A DNA stretch of 64,000 nt, from the NCBI GenBank assembly GCA_964036275.1, contig OZ038434.1:36913279-36977278 (forward strand), given 5' to 3'. Source of the stretch: Litoditis marina (lineage: Eukaryota > Nematoda > Chromadorea > Rhabditida > Rhabditidae). This document shows positions 61,170-64,000 of the stretch, piece after piece. A program made the translations under genes and the position numbers. Position 1 is the first letter of the stretch. Each line of letters opens with the position of its first letter. The notes beneath the pieces were generated by a model. That model was not told where the DNA came from and searched no databases. It worked only from the letters and a program-made list of their open reading frames with translations.

Positions 61170-64000
61170 GTTTGTTTCGTGAGCGCCGCTGGAGACGGGC
61201 ACTCTCGTTTTTTCTCATTTTTTCTCAATAAATTTACGTAGGATTGTTTTTTGGATATTGTTACCTTTTCTGGTAAGTAGTACGTTGGGATATGGACATC
61301 CCTTCGTTATTTAGACCGGACCTTTTTTCATTCAAGAAGGCGTCGAGATTGGATGACTTCTCCTTCGCTCCTTTCCTGGTGGCAGGACCAATTCGGGAGC
61401 TTCTACGGTCTTGGTTCGCCTTCGATGTCGATTTCCGTTCCCCCTTTTTGGTGTTAGAGACCAAATCGCGGGTTCTTCTGATCGGATATGGTGTAATTCC
61501 TCCCTTTTGGTGTCAGAGGCCAATTTGTGAGGTCTCCTTGGAGTTAGACCGTTGTCCTCCGTCCCTCGTTTGGTAGCCATGCGCCCAACATGTGATGCTC
61601 TCAGCGTCCGCGACCGCTGCCTGGGACCTCCTCGGAGTCGGATCGTCATCCTCCGTTACTCTCTCGGTCGCAGTGGACCACTTTGACTAGAACCTGGACT
61701 TCGTTCGAATTGTCATTGTTCGTTCCCTTTTGGTAGCCTTAGGCCCAATTAACGAGGTTATCTGATAGGATATAGATTGTTCCCCAATCCTCCTTTCTGT
61801 TAACTAGTCAGCTCCAATTGTAGGGGTTTTCCTATCGAATGAGGACGATACACCTTCGGTTTTTTTTTCGTCCCAGTCTGGTAGCACACGGTCCCAGGGT
61901 TAGGGCAGCTCTTAGCTGGAGATTGACCGATGATCGATGAAAAATTTCGACCATCGGTCGACAAATTTTTCGATTCTGATTATCAGACGATTCAAGATCG
62001 CGTAGTCAACTTGTTAACGTAGTTGATCCGTGGGATAGCAAGGGTAGTTGACTTTATCCGCTAGCGACTTGGGAAAAATAAATCCTGGTTTTTCATATCA
62101 CTGACTTTCATTGAAAACCGCTAGCACCATCTTGCATAAGGAATTAAGCCACGAAATTCCCGTCACGCGTGTAATAGATGTTTTTCGCTAAAAACGTTTA
62201 ATTAATATCTACTTATTGGAAGGTAGTTTACACCTCACTTGATCTCCGACAAGGGTACCGATCTAGTGATTAGGATTCGGTCGAAGTCCAACACCCAGTT
62301 TGGTAGCAAATAGTTCCTCAACGGGGTTCAGTTAAATGAGACACATTCATAGTTTCTGAGCGAAACTCTGTTGAATTAGACACATTCCAAATCCCTTCTC
62401 AGTAAAGGTATTGAAACGAAGAGTACGGAAGCCGAAAAGCTGGATTGTACGATACTCAGTAGTCAAGAGATACTATTTGTATTTATACGATTTCATGTTC
62501 ACGTATAACATTTTGTGTCATAATATACCCATGCTCGTTGTCTCTTCCTCTTCCTATTCTTCTCTTGTTTTCTGTTGATCTCGTTTTAATGATCACTATT
62601 ACAGAAGTCGCGTCGATAGTTGGTGCAGTGGGCTGCATGAGTGAGGACAGTTGCCAACCAGAGACAAGAGACCGGCAGCAGACCAGATGCCCGACCTCTG
62701 ACCGCGTTGCTCTCGAGGCGCACAATTGAAGGTAGGTTGTTATCCCATTATTCCTGTGTAGGTATCGTAGGGTCGATAACAGCGTAATAAAATATTTATA
62801 ACTATCGAAAGGGTTTCATAGTTCGGTAAACTTACGCACTAGTAGTGATAATCGTCACTCATGTGAAAAGCGCATAGAACGCTTCATTTTTGTCCGTGCC
62901 ACCCATGTGGGTTTTGCTCATACTTTTGGCTCTAGTTGCTTAATCAATTCGGTCAAGACAAAAAGACACTAGACGGATGTAGTAATATTATGTTGTAAAC
63001 TCGCGTTCTGAGGCGTTTGAGTGACTATTTCACTAGCATTAGTAGGCACTGCACTCAGTTCCTGGCCCGAATCTCGGTCTGTCATTGTATGGAACGGCAG
63101 GTTAAAATTATAATCTGACTTATGCAGCAGCGTAGGCAAAATCTGCGCACCTATGGTTAACGGTTATAGATAGCCTCGCATTCTTTCACCGATTGGTATT
63201 GTTAGGGTCGACCTACCCTTTCATATGGTGCGCTTCTCTCCAAGCTGCTAATGTTGTGCCGTTAATAAACAATACATGATAAGGGGATCATGTGAGCTCT
63301 TTTAAAGTGTAGTTAAGGCTCCTTAATTACACTAACTACTTGCTGTTTCTATAGAATAGAGTTTTAAAATACTTGCACACACGTCGTGTAGTCAAGAAAA
63401 ACGGCCTTCAGCAAGTTTATGCGTTTTAACTAATACTACAAGTAGATTAATCTCCTTGTCGAGTTACCTGGTTAACATTAGAATACGTTTCATTCTCGAT
63501 CAGTTCAGATTAGTCATACACCAGTAAGGTCTGACTATGCAACACGAATTAGTCCGTTTTCAGATGTAAACAAGGGAAAATTCAGGATTTTTCATCAAAA
63601 ATAGTCCGTTTGTCGAATTTTTCTGACTAATCGAACAACCTTGCTGGTGTATGAGATCAGTTCATACTGTTTACGCCATTGGATCAGTTGAGACTGCCTA
63701 CGGCTTTAAACTAGAAGGTTTATGCGTACAGGAGGAAAATTTTGTAGATCAATTTTCGCTTTGCTAGTTTGCCCATGATTTGTCACTTCGCCAAACTTTG
63801 AAACGGGCTCCTAATTTATCTAGGTTGGTTTGCGTATCGAGCATTTTACCTAACCTCTTGACGATTTGCATTATTTTGCCAGGTGCAGTGGTAATATCAT
63901 AGGATAGGTAGCTTTTTTCTTCTTTGCTGGATGCCACTGCTGACTGCGATAGCAGATTCCAAGTTAGTAGCGACTTTGGAAATAGCAAATAAGAATAAAG
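61170..64000 (+). mobile_element. Arm U8, +, runs off the window
   Basis: Outer end complete, inner end beyond the window. Shares the A variant in GAAAAATAAATCC with U1 and U3. Confidence 0.85.

Overview
The window looks like nuclear DNA of a nematode, most probably a Caenorhabditis-type species. It is AT-rich, introns are short and end in TTTCAG-type acceptors, the one clear cellular gene has an acceptor five bases before its ATG (as in trans-splicing), and small inverted-repeat elements are dense. No prokaryotic genes, rRNA, CRISPR array or TTAGGC telomere array was seen. Exon structures are manual readings. Repeat boundaries were set by eye between copies and are good to a few bases where stated and to tens of bases elsewhere.

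Region 1 (1-8.8 kb) holds degenerate repeats (GCGCAG-rich, AACCGG, GGTTACC, TTGGCGCC), one MITE, and a five-exon gene on + (4004-5617) for a protein of about 148 aa that I do not recognise. Region 2 (8.8-27.0 kb) carries, on -, one fairly intact and two frameshifted copies of a gene for a multi-membrane-segment, chemoreceptor-like protein. Two of these lie in a roughly 4.3-4.7 kb segmental duplication (about 13.25-17.91 and 22.75-27.01 kb). A MITE family with ends CATTCCTACTGAGAC, a recent 893-bp tandem duplication, a perfect 29-bp hairpin and two tRNA-like relics fill the rest.

Region 3 (27.0-64.0 kb) is a nest of one mobile family. Eight near-identical copies (called arms U1-U8 here, full length about 4.63 kb) lie in both orientations. 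Every complete inner end stops at the same 92-bp imperfect palindrome. Between U4 (+) and U5 (-) sits a 5.5-kb core that is a DIRS/PAT-type tyrosine-recombinase retrotransposon: a six-exon gag-RT-RNaseH-methyltransferase gene, with an RS domain in its gag-like part, then an overlapping tyrosine recombinase gene. The recombinase ORF is followed by a diverged sister of the palindrome whose two halves have changed in step.

The most interesting hypothesis is that arms and core form one system: a tyrosine-recombinase retroelement with very long inverted arms, or a recombinase-coding core together with non-coding arms mobilised in trans, with the palindrome as the recombination site. The core gene has an in-frame TGA between the third and fourth RNase H acidic residues, so this copy is probably not fully autonomous.
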